A stretch of DNA of 64,000 nt from Planococcus citri. Its lineage: Eukaryota > Arthropoda > Insecta > Hemiptera > Pseudococcidae. Within the stretch, counting starts at the first letter, position 1; each line of letters begins with the position of its first letter. Under the pieces are notes generated by a model that saw only the letters and a list, made by a program, of their open reading frames with translations, did no database searches and was not told the DNA's origin. The position numbers were made by a program, and so were the translations under genes. Below, one piece after another: positions 34,301 through 46,375 of the stretch. The stretch covers positions 12,028,001 through 12,092,000 of the forward strand of contig NC_088679.1 of the NCBI RefSeq assembly GCF_950023065.1, given 5' to 3'.

Positions 34301-37300
34301 GTTTGAAACGGGTGGCTGACTTGTTATGCAAGTTCAACCTTGACCAAGTGACCCAGGCTCGTAAAAAATCTATATTGGTTCACTTCTTATGCAAGATTAA
34401 CCTGCACAAAAGCGTGCTGTCGTGAACCTATATAATATATTTTTTTACACTCATAAGTACCTAATACTTACTTTGGTGGAAATATTTTTCTCCATTATTG
34501 CTGCCCCCTCACCCACCAAGTGGTTTCATTTGATGAAAAAATAGATCCTATAAAGTTTCAATCCCCAAGTAAAAAAAAATGATGCCAGATTGCCCCCTAA
34601 TTTGAAAAAAAAAAATCAAAAAATGTAAAATGAAGCAAAATTTATCGATTTTTGATTTTTTTATTCTGCTCCCTTCCAATATTCCTCTTTTGAACCAAAA
34701 CAGCTCCTAAATTTTCTTCATCTTTCTAGTGGGAAAAAGTGAGAGAGATTGAAGGGTTCAAATTTGCTACTTCGAATAATGAAATCACATTATAACTATG
34801 TACTATGCTATAATGTTTTTTTCTTTTATTTTGTTTATTCATTTATCAATTTATTGAAACATTGCTGTTTGATGGGTACTCAAATTAGAATAATATATAC
34901 GTGAATGTTTGGATTTTTTAGAGTCAAAAAACTCTATTGTAATCAGCGAGTAGTATTTTCGAAAATAGCCTATTAACGAATAGTACTTTGGTACCTAATG
35001 CCAAAGCAATAATATTTTGGTGCCAAATTTAAAAAATTTACCTGCACTTGTTTTTGTCAATGATGATCTGAATTTTGGGATGAGTTTCATGAAAAATTGT
35101 CAAGCAATTTGTAAATGGTACGATAAATTATTTTTTGAATTCAGTTTTATAAAAATCAGCCATCTTTCTATCAGCAAGAAAAGGGAATAAAAAATCAGAA
35201 AAATGAAATTTTTAAATTGGTGCTAATTGTCTGAGGTAATATCATGTTGATTATGCATGCCATCAACCTACTTTATAAATTACCATAAAAAAGACCAAGA
35301 AATGAAAAATCAGCTGTACAAGTTGATATTTAAAAGCGAGCTTAGCAATTAAAAAGCCAAATGCAGAAACTCTCTTGCAATCAGCGAATACCTAGCTGAT
35401 GGCTTTGTTTGATGGTTTTTTGTGATTGCAGGTTGAAGTATGTCGAAGAAAATGTGCAAAATAAAAATTGAAAAGTATAATATGCTCGCCTACCTTGAGG
35501 ATGCTTCATCACGCAAATCCCCCTCTTTTTCAAACTTATAACTTGAATTGTGTCGTAAACAGTAAAGTTCAGAAGAAAAAACCAAAGAGAAAGGATTTAA
35601 AAATGCAGAATAAATTCTTACTACTTAAAACTAAAAAATACTTATACTTATACCTACGTGCTTTCTGAAAATTTTCGGTGATTTTAAATTCACAATTTGA
35701 TTTTATTCTACGGGACAAATCAATTTTACAACTTTGAACTTTAATAAATTTTGAACGATGAAAGCTGCAACTCTCAGTAAATCACTACATTTACTCATTA
35801 GAGAAGATAGAATTTCAAACTTTTTTTTTCAACACTCATAAGAACCTAATAATTGTTGGGAATATTTTTCTTTTCGATTTTTTCTGCTTCAACCCCTAAG
35901 TAAGTACTATGCTACCTACATTGCTTATGGTTTTTCTTCTATTTTGCTTATTGGTTCTCATTTATTAGTTTATTGAAACATTGCTATTTGATGGGTATAC
36001 TGATACTCAATTAGAATAATAAACGTTCGGATTTTTAGTCAATTGTAATTGCTTTTTCACCATTGTCAACTCACAGCCAATCAGCGAGAAGTATTTTCAA
36101 AGATCCAATCAACGAGTGGTATTTTCATAATGCTAAACAATGATATTTTGGCACCAAATTCGAAAAATTTACCTGCAGTTGTTTTCGTTAATGACGATTT
36201 GAAATTTTTGGGGCGAGATTAATAAAAAATAGTCGAGTGATTTTCAAATGGTACAATGAGTAATTATTTTTTGAATTCAATTTTATAAAAATCAGACTTC
36301 AAGAAATGGCACTGATAAATCAGAAAAATACAATTTTCAAACTGATGCTAAATGTCTAAGGCGAGATCATGTTATTGATGATGCCATCAAGTAGGTACAT
36401 TCTACTTGATAAATTATAAAAAAGATCAAGAAATGAAAAATCAGCTTCAAATTGATATTTAAGTAAAAGCGAGCTTATCAAGAAATGCAACCACGGTGAA
36501 AGCAAAATGTAAAAATTCTCTTGCAATCAGCGAATAGCTGATGGCTTGTTTGTAGTTTTTTTCGGGAGATATCTTTATCCCGGTCCAGTTTTCATTGTTT
36601 TCTAACAATTAGAGAGAAGGCGATGAACAGTTTTGGGGGCCATTTTCGTTCAATGGAGGAATAAGCACTTATTGGGATGGAGTAGATTGAAAACTAATCA
36701 ACAATTCAAAAATTTTGCATTATTGTCTGTTTTTCAATTTTTGGGTGGGCGAAGTGGGAGCAAAAAATCCCAAACTGGAAAATAAAATTCGCCTAACTAG
36801 ATTGGTAGGTCTAGATATTCACTGGAAATTTTCAACAAACTCAATTCTAAGTAATGCAATATGACACAAGTTGATTGATGATGCGGATACGGCAACGGCA
36901 CACTCGAAAAATTGTAGTTGATGATAAAGGGCTAGGATTTTTATGCGCTAGAAAATGTTAAAATATGCGCTACAAAACTTCATCATTAGGGGTTTCAAAA
37001 TGCAGGATTTTTGAAGTACCTACTGTAAGAAGCTGATAATTTGTTTCAAAACTTTAAACATTAGGTAATAATACGAATAAAACATCAATAAAACAATAAT
37101 CAAAAACGTGATCAAAGAGTTGCAAAACAATGGTGGTAAAATTTTTAAAAAATCACAGACGAAAATATAATAATTTTTTTTTATTTTCGAAGCTTGAAAA
37201 AGTCTTATGTTTTTTTTTTCAAAATAGTTACAAAATTACGAAGATTTTAATTCAAATATGCAGTTTTCAGCCAGTTTTTTTTTTGGCAAAAATAAATGAA

Positions 37301-37500
37301 TTTCACGAATTGCTATAACTTGGATATGCGCTATCTAAGTATGTAGTTATAACGAGGAAAAATATCCATTTACATAGAAATCGATTATTCGATAGGAAAT
37401 TTTATGGGTATTAATTATTTCTGGCTCTTCTTTATAAAATTTTACGTAGATTCACTCATTTTGATTGGATGGAAGGGGGCACAAGAAAATGGTACTAAGA
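31370..37500. repeat. Diverged direct-repeat region, three blocks repeated
   Basis: Block A ('tgtgcaaaataaaa' to 'gtagagttcag') occurs at 31407 and 35452. Block B ('acactcata.', 'ttgctgccccctc', 'gatcctataaagtttcaa', then 'tttagagtc.aaaaactctattgtaatcagcgag') occurs at 31744-32790 and 34446-35410, with a partial third copy at 35830-36560. Block C ('gttttcgttcaatggaggaata' and 'atatgcgctatct') occurs at 32906-33230, 33606-34035 and 36646-37345. The spacer 34150-34430 is unique and slightly richer in G+C. No open frame is conserved across copies. Confidence 0.7.
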
Positions 37501-37543
37501 GAAGTGAACCGATACACCAGAGGAAAGAATCATATGGGCCATC

Positions 37544-38220
37544 TTAGTATATGATTTTGTTACGCAATACCCAGCCCATGTTCCAAAAAAAAATCGCGCG
37601 AAGAAGGAGATTTGTGATGGAGTACATTGTGAATGTGTGCTGTTTATAGAGGTAAGTATTTATGGAATCGAGTGAGTGAGCAATCATGCAACGTTTTTGT
37701 TCATTCAAAAAAATTTCCAAATCCAGCAAGAAAAATCTTACGTTAGTGTTATTCGTGAATTTTTCATATATATATATATATTTTTTACTGCAGCGTTTGA
37801 TCAAGACCCATGAGACAGATCTGATATTGAAAAAAATGTCTGTTGAAATTTAAAATTTTCAAAATAATTGAAAAATTACTTACATACTATTTTTGGAGAT
37901 TGGGCAGCTACTGCTGCTGGACACGGATTCCAACATTAGCCATTGAATTACGGATGGGTATGCATTTTGAAAAAAAAAAGAAAACTCACGAAACAGTTTC
38001 TGCTACCTGATTAGAAAGTTAGTAGTGTCTTTTTACATGAGCTTGAATTTTCACAATCAGAAACGAGTTTTCTGAATCGATATTCGGACATTTGATTTTT
38101 CACATCTATGTACTTACAGATAGGTACCTATATCCATACAATTTTTGAACTAGGTTTTTCAGAAAATTCGAACTTGTGCAGAGTGCAGAGCCCTAGCTTT
38201 TTGATCAACCCTATTGATAA
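37544..38220. other. No gene recognised
   Basis: An 86-codon minus-strand open frame at 37544-37804 has no recognisable domain and includes a 'tatatatatatata' run. The rest is AT-rich spacer up to the word array. Confidence 0.4.
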
Positions 38221-38225
38221 TTTCA

Positions 38226-39975
38226 AGTGGTAGAATGCTAGCAACGTTGCTAGCATGACTATGCTAGCACTAGTTGCACCATTTTGAACACCTTAACTAG
38301 CATATCTGCTAGCAAACTATTGCTAGCATGATGCTAGGAAAGCAGCACCAGCACCACGCTAGCATCATTTTTCTAGCATTATAAGGTGTTCAAATTGCTG
38401 GCATATACTGGCATACAATTGGCATAATTCTAGCAGGGAGACTAGCATTGTGCTAGCATCAATTTGCTTGCAAATGAACTAGTCAAGGTGCCCAAAATGG
38501 TGCTACTGGTGCTAGAATGCTCTTGCTAGCTTTTTGCTAGCATATGCTAGCATGTGTATAATTTAGTATAATGCTAGAACTAGAAGAATGTCAATTTCTT
38601 TAAAAGATTATAGGGTATTTTTAATTAATGGTATGAGATTTCCCAAAAATATCCAAAAATGGGCAATAGTCCTACAATGCTAGTTTAGAGCTAGCATTGC
38701 ACTAGCATCTTGTGCTAGTATAAGCTGAGTGATTACTTGGCGAACTTCATTCTTCTTATATTTGAACAAGAAACCACATTGAGCTTATATTCACATTGAC
38801 TACATACTTCATCTAAGAGAAGTTAAGTGTATCATGATAGAGGACAATGCTAGCAATTTGCTAGCATTATGCTAGCACTTGACTGCTAGCACCTGGATAA
38901 GAATGTTTTCCAACAAAAATCTAGCTCCATGCTATTACCTTGGCTGCTAGCTTTACCAAGATTGAAATAGCGCTAGCAGTAGACTAGTGCATGTTTACCA
39001 GTGATTGTCCTTCTAGCATGTAACTAGCATATTGCTAGCATGCCTTTTGCTAGTTCATCTCATGCTAGCGCCATTACAGGGTGCTAGCAATGCGCTAGCA
39101 ATATGCTAGTAGTGACTGCTAGCTGTACTCAGTGGTTATGCTGCTAGCATGTAACCAGAAAATTGCTGGTCTGCCTTTTGCTGGTTCACCTCATGCTAGC
39201 ACAATACCAGTTCTATGCTGGGATGCATTTTCCAATAAAAAGTCTGCTGGCAAAGTGCTAACACCATTCTAACTAGTAATCTGCTAGTTAATTCCATGCT
39301 AGTACTGTGCTAGTCTTCTGCTACTCATGCTAGATGGGCGCTACTAATGCTAGCATTCTGCTAGGATTAACTAGTGTATGGCCAGTGTACTTTTTACTAG
39401 CTCATATCAAGCTATAGCAACATGGTAGCTTTATGCTTGCAAGAACTGCTACATATAGCTTCAGTTGGTAGTTATGCTGCTAGTGTACTCTGCCAGTTCA
39501 CATCATGCTAGCAATATGGTAGCATCATGCTAGCAGAACTGCCAGCATTGCTCAGTAATTATGGTGATAGGATGTAACTAGCATATTGCTGGGATATACT
39601 GTGCTAGCTCGTCTCATGCTAGCATTATGATGAAATTTTGCTAGTGTGAAATGCTGGGATCATTCGGTAATTACGGTGCTGGGATTTAATTGGCATATTG
39701 CTAGCATATATTTTGCTACCTCATCTCATACTAGCAATATGATAGCATTTTGCTAGTGTGAAATGCTAGCTTCAATCAGTAGTTATGTTGCTAGCATACT
39801 TATTGCTAATTTGTATCGTGCTAGTAATAAGCTGGCATTTTGATAGCATGTTATGCTAGTTCATTTCATGCTAGCATCATGCTAGCATCTTACTAGATTC
39901 CTGCTACTCATGCTAGATTCCTTCTACTCATGCTAGATGGGTGCTACTAATGCTAGCATTCTGCTAGTAAAATTG
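38226..39975. repeat. 1.7 kb GCTAGCA word array
   Basis: The 8-base palindrome 'tgctagca' and close variants ('gctagcat', 'actagcat', 'gctagtt', 'gctggcat') recur every 8-30 bases throughout. A loose higher-order unit of roughly 110-190 bases is visible through phrases such as 'atgtaactagcatattgctagcat', 'tgccttttgctagttca' and 'ctcatgctagc', seen near 39015, 39150, 39570 and 39690. Near 38269 'gcaccattttgaacacctta' and near 38489 'aaggtgcccaaaatggtgc' form an inverted pair. All frames are interrupted, so this is non-coding. Confidence 0.75.
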
Positions 39976-39979
39976 GCAA

Positions 39980-40470
39980 TAGGGAAGTACCAGGAAATGT
40001 TTTTGTAAGCTGTAATTTTGTATGTATAGGCCTAAAACTCCTGGAACACTGCTAATCCATTATCATATATTTTCCCCCCAAAATTCATACCTATCTATCA
40101 CATTTAATTTCTGTAAATCAACAGTTATTAGATGAGTAAAAATTAATTCTGGGTAAATATTAGAAATGACAGATGCTTTACTTAGCTATTTGATATAAAA
40201 CAATTTGTATCGTATTTGAATTAAAATTACTTAGTAATAGTTATTAAGTATATTCAGGCAGGTACTTAATTATAAAGTTCAATAGTACAAAATCATGCGA
40301 TTATCTCATCATTCTCCATGTTGTAATCTTTATACGCATAACAATATGCCTTTTATTTACCTAGGATTCAGGCTTACGATTGCAATGCGCTTAAATTGTA
40401 CCTACTGAAGATATCCTATTTTTTTTTCAGTCGTTTGGTTTGTACTCTTGCAAATGCACTTACTCGTACT
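39980..40470. other. Spacer with candidate polyadenylation signal
   Basis: No gene is seen. On the minus strand AATAAA occurs at about 40347-40352, roughly 125 bases beyond the stop at 40476. It could serve the histidine-tail gene. Confidence 0.35.
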
Positions 40471-40475
40471 GAGAT

Positions 40476-41270
40476 TCACCTATTACTATAAATTTCTTGA
40501 GGTTGATCCCGATAAGAATTAGGATTCGGATTCGGTGTTAAATACGTCGTGTCTTCGTTAGCATACCGATTTTGCTCTTGGGATTGAGTCATTTCCTCTT
40601 GTTCATCATCGTGATGGTGATGATGATGGTGACGGTGGTGATGATGATGATGTCGATGCGGGTGATGGTGGTGATGATGGTGATGGTGATGGTGGTGGTG
40701 ACGATGATGATGGGCACGAGTAGTTGTTTCGATGACATCGTAGTAATCATAGGGCGTATCATTGGTACCGAATATTTTCACGAATTCGTTGTATATTCTG
40801 TTCAGTAAAGGTTGATAATACATGAATAAAATGAAATAGTTGACTAGTTTGTAACAAACTGCTACGAAGGTTTTGATCGCGCTGCCTTTTTCGTCCTCAT
40901 TTTCATCGGAATGGTACTCTGTAAGGTAACTGTTCATCGGAGCTCCGCTCAATAAAGCTAGAAAACATGGCAAGAGCTGGAAATATTGGAAACAATCAAA
41001 CAAACGCGAATAGAATACTTGAGGTGACTTTAGCTAGAATTTGGTATCATTTCGAATGGTTGGTCGATTGGTATGGTCGACCTTTGTGCGAATAAGTATA
41101 TTCCCATGAATGAAGAATTTATATATTTCCCCCACTCACAATAAGATATTGATAACATAAAAATGTTGATGTTTTTATGAGTGAATATATTCACAGTATC
41201 TACTTGAGAATTTGGCTAATTAGAATAGGGCAGGTATTTCACTCACCAGTAAAACGTATACGATCCTCAT
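40476..41270 (-). CDS. Secreted protein with histidine-rich tail, unknown family
   Basis: Exon 1 (41247-41270) encodes MRIVYVLL and ends at a GTGAGT donor. Exon 2 (40476-40976) follows a TTTCCAG acceptor in phase 0 and continues LLPCFLALLSGAPM. Together they form a clear signal peptide, probably cut after the SGA. The product is 174 residues. An acidic stretch (about 28-38) leads to a hydrophobic, aromatic segment (FVAVCYKLVNYFILFMYY, about 45-62) that could be an amphipathic or membrane-associated helix. Residues 97-130 contain 30 histidines out of 34, broken by a few R and one P. The end is polar (Q, N, P). Histidine runs of this kind can bind zinc, copper or nickel. No family is recognised. 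The opposite-strand open frame over the CAT/CAC run is a by-product. Confidence 0.8.
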
Positions 41271-41302
41271 GATGGCAGTTTGACAAATAAATTCATAGAC
41301 TC

Positions 41303-41308
41303 CACTGA
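41303..41308 (-). promoter_or_regulatory. TCAGTG initiator
   Basis: The minus strand reads TCAGTG here, about 35 bases before the ATG at 41270. The gene at 30375 has the same initiator word at a similar distance. No TATA box is evident at the expected place. Confidence 0.4.
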
Positions 41309-41309
41309 T

Positions 41310-42040
41310 TCGTTGGAATATTTTGGGCAATCACATTTTGTTCAAAGTTATTCCAAACGAATTTCCAATTAAGTTATTACATTAGTATAACAAGATATAA
41401 AATAAAACGAAATGATAAAAAATTTGTTCATTTACAAAGTTGTGAAGAAATGATCAAAATCAGACATCATATTTCAATTCAATATTTTTGAGGAAATTGC
41501 TACCTAAAATCAACATCAATTTGATAAGCTCTTTCATCTGCTTGGTTTTAAAATTACAACAACGATGTTTGATTTTTCATTTCATAATCATGATGATAAC
41601 TGATAAGGTTGGCTATCGCTGAATGAGTATTTCGATCTATGATATCGAGTTATACATATCATTATCAAGTGCACAGTTATTCAAATTATGTTTTTACGTA
41701 TGTCACGTGGCCTGGAGCACTCGATCGAGTTGTTATTTTAGCTGTGTTGTGGTGTATTTTTTTCAAGCATTCATTTTTGCAACGATTCTTATCAAAAATA
41801 TGTATATTGAAAAAAAATAAATGGATAGGTACTTAATTAATAGGTACTACTTGACAAGTAATTCAAGTATTTTGAATACTGTTTCGATTTATGTTGGTAA
41901 TATCAAATTTGAAGGCCTACTCAGTAAAACAAATTTTTTCAAATGTTGAAATATTCAAATTTTATGGCTAAGGCTGCGTACAAATATGTACCTAATATTT
42001 TGAACTTCGATTTATGATTTTCTGATGTCTGAAAATGAAG
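41310..42040. other. Intergenic spacer between the two tail genes
   Basis: No open frame with coding character is seen on either strand. A 'gtgcacagttattcaaatta' region and AT-rich spacer separate the two same-strand genes by about 770 bases. Confidence 0.4.
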
Positions 42041-42041
42041 A

Positions 42042-42779
42042 TTAAAAACCATCATTACCACCTCCATCGTCCCCATCGTCGCCATCATCTCCATCATCAC
42101 CACCATCTCTATCATCTCCATCATCTTCACCACCTCTATCATCATCATCGTCATCATCGTCATCGTCATCGTCATCGTCATTGTAATCGCCATTATTATC
42201 ATTATTGTTATTGTTGTTGTAGTCTCGGTTTCTCATCGCATTGTTGGGATTTCTCGTCCCTGGACGACCACCTCGTCTAGTAGTCCACTCGTAATTCGAA
42301 TCCAACCATTCCCAATCCGGACGCCCTTTTGGTTTACTCTTAGTCTTAAACAATAGCCATAAAATTGATTCGACTGCGTCAACTTTATCTCTTACGATTT
42401 TCAAAACACGTTCGATTTGGTCCGATTTCCATATAACAGCGTCAGTTATCAGTTTTCGTAGAGCGTCTTGTGCCTTGAAATATCGTTTTATCTCTTGAAG
42501 TAGAGGAGGAAAGGATCGTTTTGTGATGAGTCTTACCAAACCGTCGAGAATTTTTCTTTGGATCTCGGTTTTTTGACGAGGTGCAGCTTTTGTAGTACGA
42601 ATGCAACATGAAATCAGTGTGAGCTGAAATGAGGAATAAGTGTCGCGAATAATTATTTTCAAAATAGGTAGTTACCTACTCACAATTCACATATTTATAA
42701 TTATACATTGAGTATCCACTCTAAAAATGTAATTTGTAGTATTGTAAGTACTTACCAAAACGATTATTGTTATTTTCAT
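42042..42779 (-). CDS. Secreted protein with aspartate-rich tail, unknown family
   Basis: Exon 1 (42756-42779) encodes MKITIIVL and ends at a GTAAGT donor. Exon 2 (42042-42623) follows an ATTTCAG acceptor in phase 0 and continues LTLISCCIRTTKAAP, completing a signal peptide. The product is 201 residues. Residues about 25-100 are rich in L, I, K and R with heptad-like spacing (IQRKILDGLVRLI, LLQEIKRYF, IERVLKIVRDKV) and should be helical, perhaps a small helical bundle. An arginine/glycine-rich linker follows, then an asparagine stretch (about 144-153). An aspartate/glycine tail (about 157-201) includes an unbroken run of about 14 D. Such tails bind calcium or other divalent cations. The family is unknown. 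The plus-strand histidine/leucine frame over the tail is a by-product. Confidence 0.8.
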
Positions 42780-42789
42780 TTCGAGTCCA

Positions 42790-44570
42790 CAAGTGTGCTT
42801 CTAAGATCATACCGAGTGCATGAGAGAAAGATTTACGATGAAATATTATCATACTCTTCAATTCAAGTGCTTCTCTTTCAGTGCGTTGATGGATGTAATT
42901 TATCATTACAAAATCAATCATCGACTGGCTGTACGCTATACTTGATTACGAGAGATAAGAATGATATATTTTTTGAAACTTTTTATTTTGGTATATACTA
43001 TTCAACTTCATAATTTACAAAGGAATGTTGAACAAATATTTTATTCTCATACGATGGGTCAAAATGAAGAAATGTGGTCAGGTGTACTTACTTAATATTT
43101 AACGTACCTATATATTCATTATTAAAACTGAGGATTCATTCCGTGCGCTAGTTTTTTCGAATGTTTATTTTTTTTATTTTTACCTATTTTTTGTTTACAA
43201 AATTGCAAAATTTTAATCCCTTAACTTTTACACGCATCTTTTTAAAAATTATTCAAAGGCGTTTTCATGCCAAAAAGACTTTATTCAGGTGTTGATTTAA
43301 AGGTACATCAACATTTCATAGCATTCGACATTTTTGAAAGTTTCAAGCAAAGTACCGGAAATTTTAATCGTCTGTTATGTAGGTAAAAAAACTAAAAAAG
43401 CTAAGAAAAAAAGAGTTTGTTTTCAAGTCTAAAGGGGCCACAAGAAAACAATTAAATAAGTAGATAAAGAGGCGGATCGAAGTCATGCTACGTGGTTGGA
43501 AATGAGGGGGAGGGGGATCCAGTCATTTTGTCGGCAAAAAAAAATGGAATTTTCCCCGACAATAATAACAATTTCAACATGTTGAGCCCTGTGGTTAGGA
43601 CCGTCAAGAGCCAATGCGGGCCCAGGGCAATTATAATTTGGCTCCATTGAGAGGGATTGGGGGGGAAGGGGAAGGAATTTGACTGAAAATTTCCCGACTG
43701 ATATGGGGAAAAATTCCAATTTTGCCGATTGATATCACATTCATAGGTGTGACTTGTAGAAATTTTAATTTTCTGTTTTGAATTTGTGGGGGCCCAAATG
43801 TATTTTTTTCTGTATTTCAAAACAAGAAACAGACTGGCCCGAGCAAAGCAAGGGTGAAAGTTTTTAAAAATTCGATTTCGAGAGGCCTAAAAACGATGTT
43901 TTTATTCAGGAAGTTCATTTTGTAGAAGAAAGATCAGGACCGCGAGAGCGAAAACTTTTGAAAATTTGTATAATATTTTGAGATTTGAGAGAACTAAAAA
44001 CGATTGGTATCTTTTTATGCGAGAAGTTTATTTTTTCACTTCAAAACTTTGAAAATTGAATGATACATTTTTTTTAGAAATTTCAACTTTGAAAAAGAAA
44101 AGGAAATAAGTCCGAACAAAGCGAGGGGTAAAGCTTTTATGTGTTTTGAGAAGTACCTAAGAAAGTATGATTTTATTTCATCACAGACCCTTCTGGACCT
44201 AACCTTCTTTTAAGGTATCAAAAAATTTCAGGAAGCCAGTGATTCTGTTTTTAAAAAATGAAAAATTTGCATTTTTATAGTTTTAGCGCGATGCGCGAAA
44301 AACCTATGTTTTTTCAATAAACCCAATTCACTGTATCCTTCAGAAATTTCTACGCAATTTTTTATGGCAATAAATTTATGAATCTTCAGTTTATAGACAG
44401 CCAACAAACAGTATTTCGACATAAAAAGGCAATCAGCAATTACTGTTTATCAAAACCAAATTTGGGACTGATTTGGAATTTAATTTTCAATACGTAAATA
44501 TTTTTTTATTCGTGTACGAATGATTTTATTCGTATTTAGTTGAATCATGAATGTTATAATTTACAAGTTT
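42790..44570. other. No gene; dispersed repeat fragments
   Basis: Fragments with 'cccgagcaaagcaagggtgaaag' (about 43836), 'cgcgagagcgaaaacttttgaaaat' (about 43941) and 'cgaacaaagcgaggggtaaagc' (about 44113) are diverged copies of one repeat, also seen near 25732 and 46430. Minus-strand open frames at 43483-43820 overlap repeated DNA and show no domain. Confidence 0.45.
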
Positions 44571-44579
44571 ATTTGACTT

Positions 44580-46150
44580 CATTTTGATAAAAGCAATCAG
44601 TCTAGGTGTAGGTAGTAGGTACATTCTACTTTATAAATTATATAAAAAATAAAAGGCAAAGACATGAAAAATCAGCTTCATGCTTCAAAGTTGATATTTA
44701 AAAGCAAACTTATGGTACCAACTAATGCAACCATCAATCAATCAATATACGCAGTGAAAGCAAATGCAAAAACTATCTTGCAATCAGGGAAATAGATGAT
44801 ATGTAGCTTGTTTCATTTTATAATACGCTTTTTGACTCATTCTGGATTTTTTTTTGTGAATTTTTGAAAGCAATATCTTGAATGATCTGAGAGAAGCGAG
44901 AACAGAAGAGGAACGGTTTTGTATACTCACATCGTTCACGGAACATATGCCAGTAGAAAAGTTGATATTTTTAAATGATTGTAGGTATATTGATTCCTAT
45001 TTTTATCATACATTTTTTCGGAATTGAAAGTGAGAAAGAATACCTACTTAAAATAAAAATCAAATATTTTTATTCCATCAATAAGTTATCAAGAATATTA
45101 TCACGGGGCCCAACAATTGCAACAATCGGCATAATTCGTTCATCATCTATTGAAAGTATAAGAATTAAGATCTTGTTTTACATGAACTTTGCGATACTAC
45201 AATACAAAATGGACATCACCTTTGTTTTTTTCCTTTAAAAACACAGTGGACGTCATTTCCTAATATTGAAACTGAAGGAAATACACGATTCGAGTCATCT
45301 TCATAACTAACTATACTGGATTGTTCATCTTTTTAGTAGGCTATGGTATCTTGAATCCTACATCTTTTCTTTTTTCCAGAAACCGGATGATTTTGTTCGG
45401 GTTCTTGTAGAATTCTGCGAAGTTTTCATTTCTATTCACATGAAAATTTACACTACTGCACAATTCAGACTCCAGAAAAGTCATTTGACAGGACAACCCA
45501 GTCGTATTTTCTTAATTCCCCCCCCCCCCCGAATAAAAAAAACAACACTCGCTCACGTCTTTTTTAGGGTTTTTTGCTGCTAGCAGCTAGAAACCCTATT
45601 GCAATTGATTTTAATCATGAGTTTTTTTCAATTTGGAGCAAATCAGTGAGCAGTATTTTGGAGGGACCTATCTGTGATTAGTGTTTAACATTGCCAGATG
45701 AGAGATTTTTATTTTTTATAATTTGGAATTAGATTAATAATTGATTATGTTTTTATTATTTAATATTTATTTTATTTATGGAAAACTAGCTCAAGCTGAA
45801 AGCTGAAATAAAATCTGAAAGCCGAGGAAGTTTGGGTGTTTTCAAAGTTAAAAGCTAGCCAAAGCCAAAGCTGTATGATTTAAAAATGAAAAGATAAAAC
45901 TATAGAAGTAAAGCTGAAAGCTAGCCAAAAAAAAGGGTTTATTTATTCAGCTTCCTTTCAGATTTTTTGCAAATTCATTACTCTGTGATGAATTTCTTGT
46001 TTTTGGCTGTCTGTAAGTAATCAAATGAAATTCCACGAAGAAGAAAAAATTAAAAAACAAAAAGCAAAAACTCTTTTGCAAATCTGCTAATAGCTGATGG
46101 GTTGTTAATTTCATCTGTTCTTATGTTTCGTATCATTCTTTTATTAGGAA
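44580..46150. repeat. Fragments of the 31-37 kb repeat
   Basis: 'gtacattctactttataaatta', 'gaaaaatcagctt', 'aagttgatatttaaaagc' and 'gcaaaaactatcttgcaatcag' (44605-44790) match block B ends near 32600 and 36400. A further box, 'gcaaaaactcttttgcaaatctgctaatagctgatgg', lies at about 46064. Between them a plus-strand open frame at 44975-45238 shows no recognisable features. Confidence 0.55.
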
Positions 46151-46174
46151 AAAATATAAAATAGCTACTTAGGT

Positions 46175-46375
46175 ATAGAAATGAAAAAAAAATGTTATAT
46201 TTTCCAATTAAAAAAAAAAAAAATCATAGCTGAAGATTAGATAGGTAGGTATTCAAAGAGTAAATGTAAAAGGTATCCAAAATGTATTTCAAACTACAAA
46301 ACCAAATTATAATGTAGGTACCTACGCTATTTTCGAATAGTGAGCATTTAGAAAAAAACTAAATACTTAAGTTCA
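46175..46375. repeat. About 200-base direct repeat, copy 1
   Basis: The segment from 'tagaaatgaaaaaaaaatg' through 'ggtatccaaaatgtatttc' to 'gtgagcatttagaaaaaaac' is repeated at 46885-47085 with few changes, 710 bases away. Confidence 0.8.

Noticed and set aside
40572..40808. Plus-strand frame rich in methionine and valine
   Set aside because: It is the antisense shadow of the CAT/CAC histidine run of the minus-strand gene, which has a signal peptide and splice sites.
41939..42280. Histidine/leucine-rich and methionine/threonine-rich frames over the aspartate codons
   Set aside because: They are shadows of the GAT/GAC run in other frames. The aspartate frame alone joins to a signal peptide exon.
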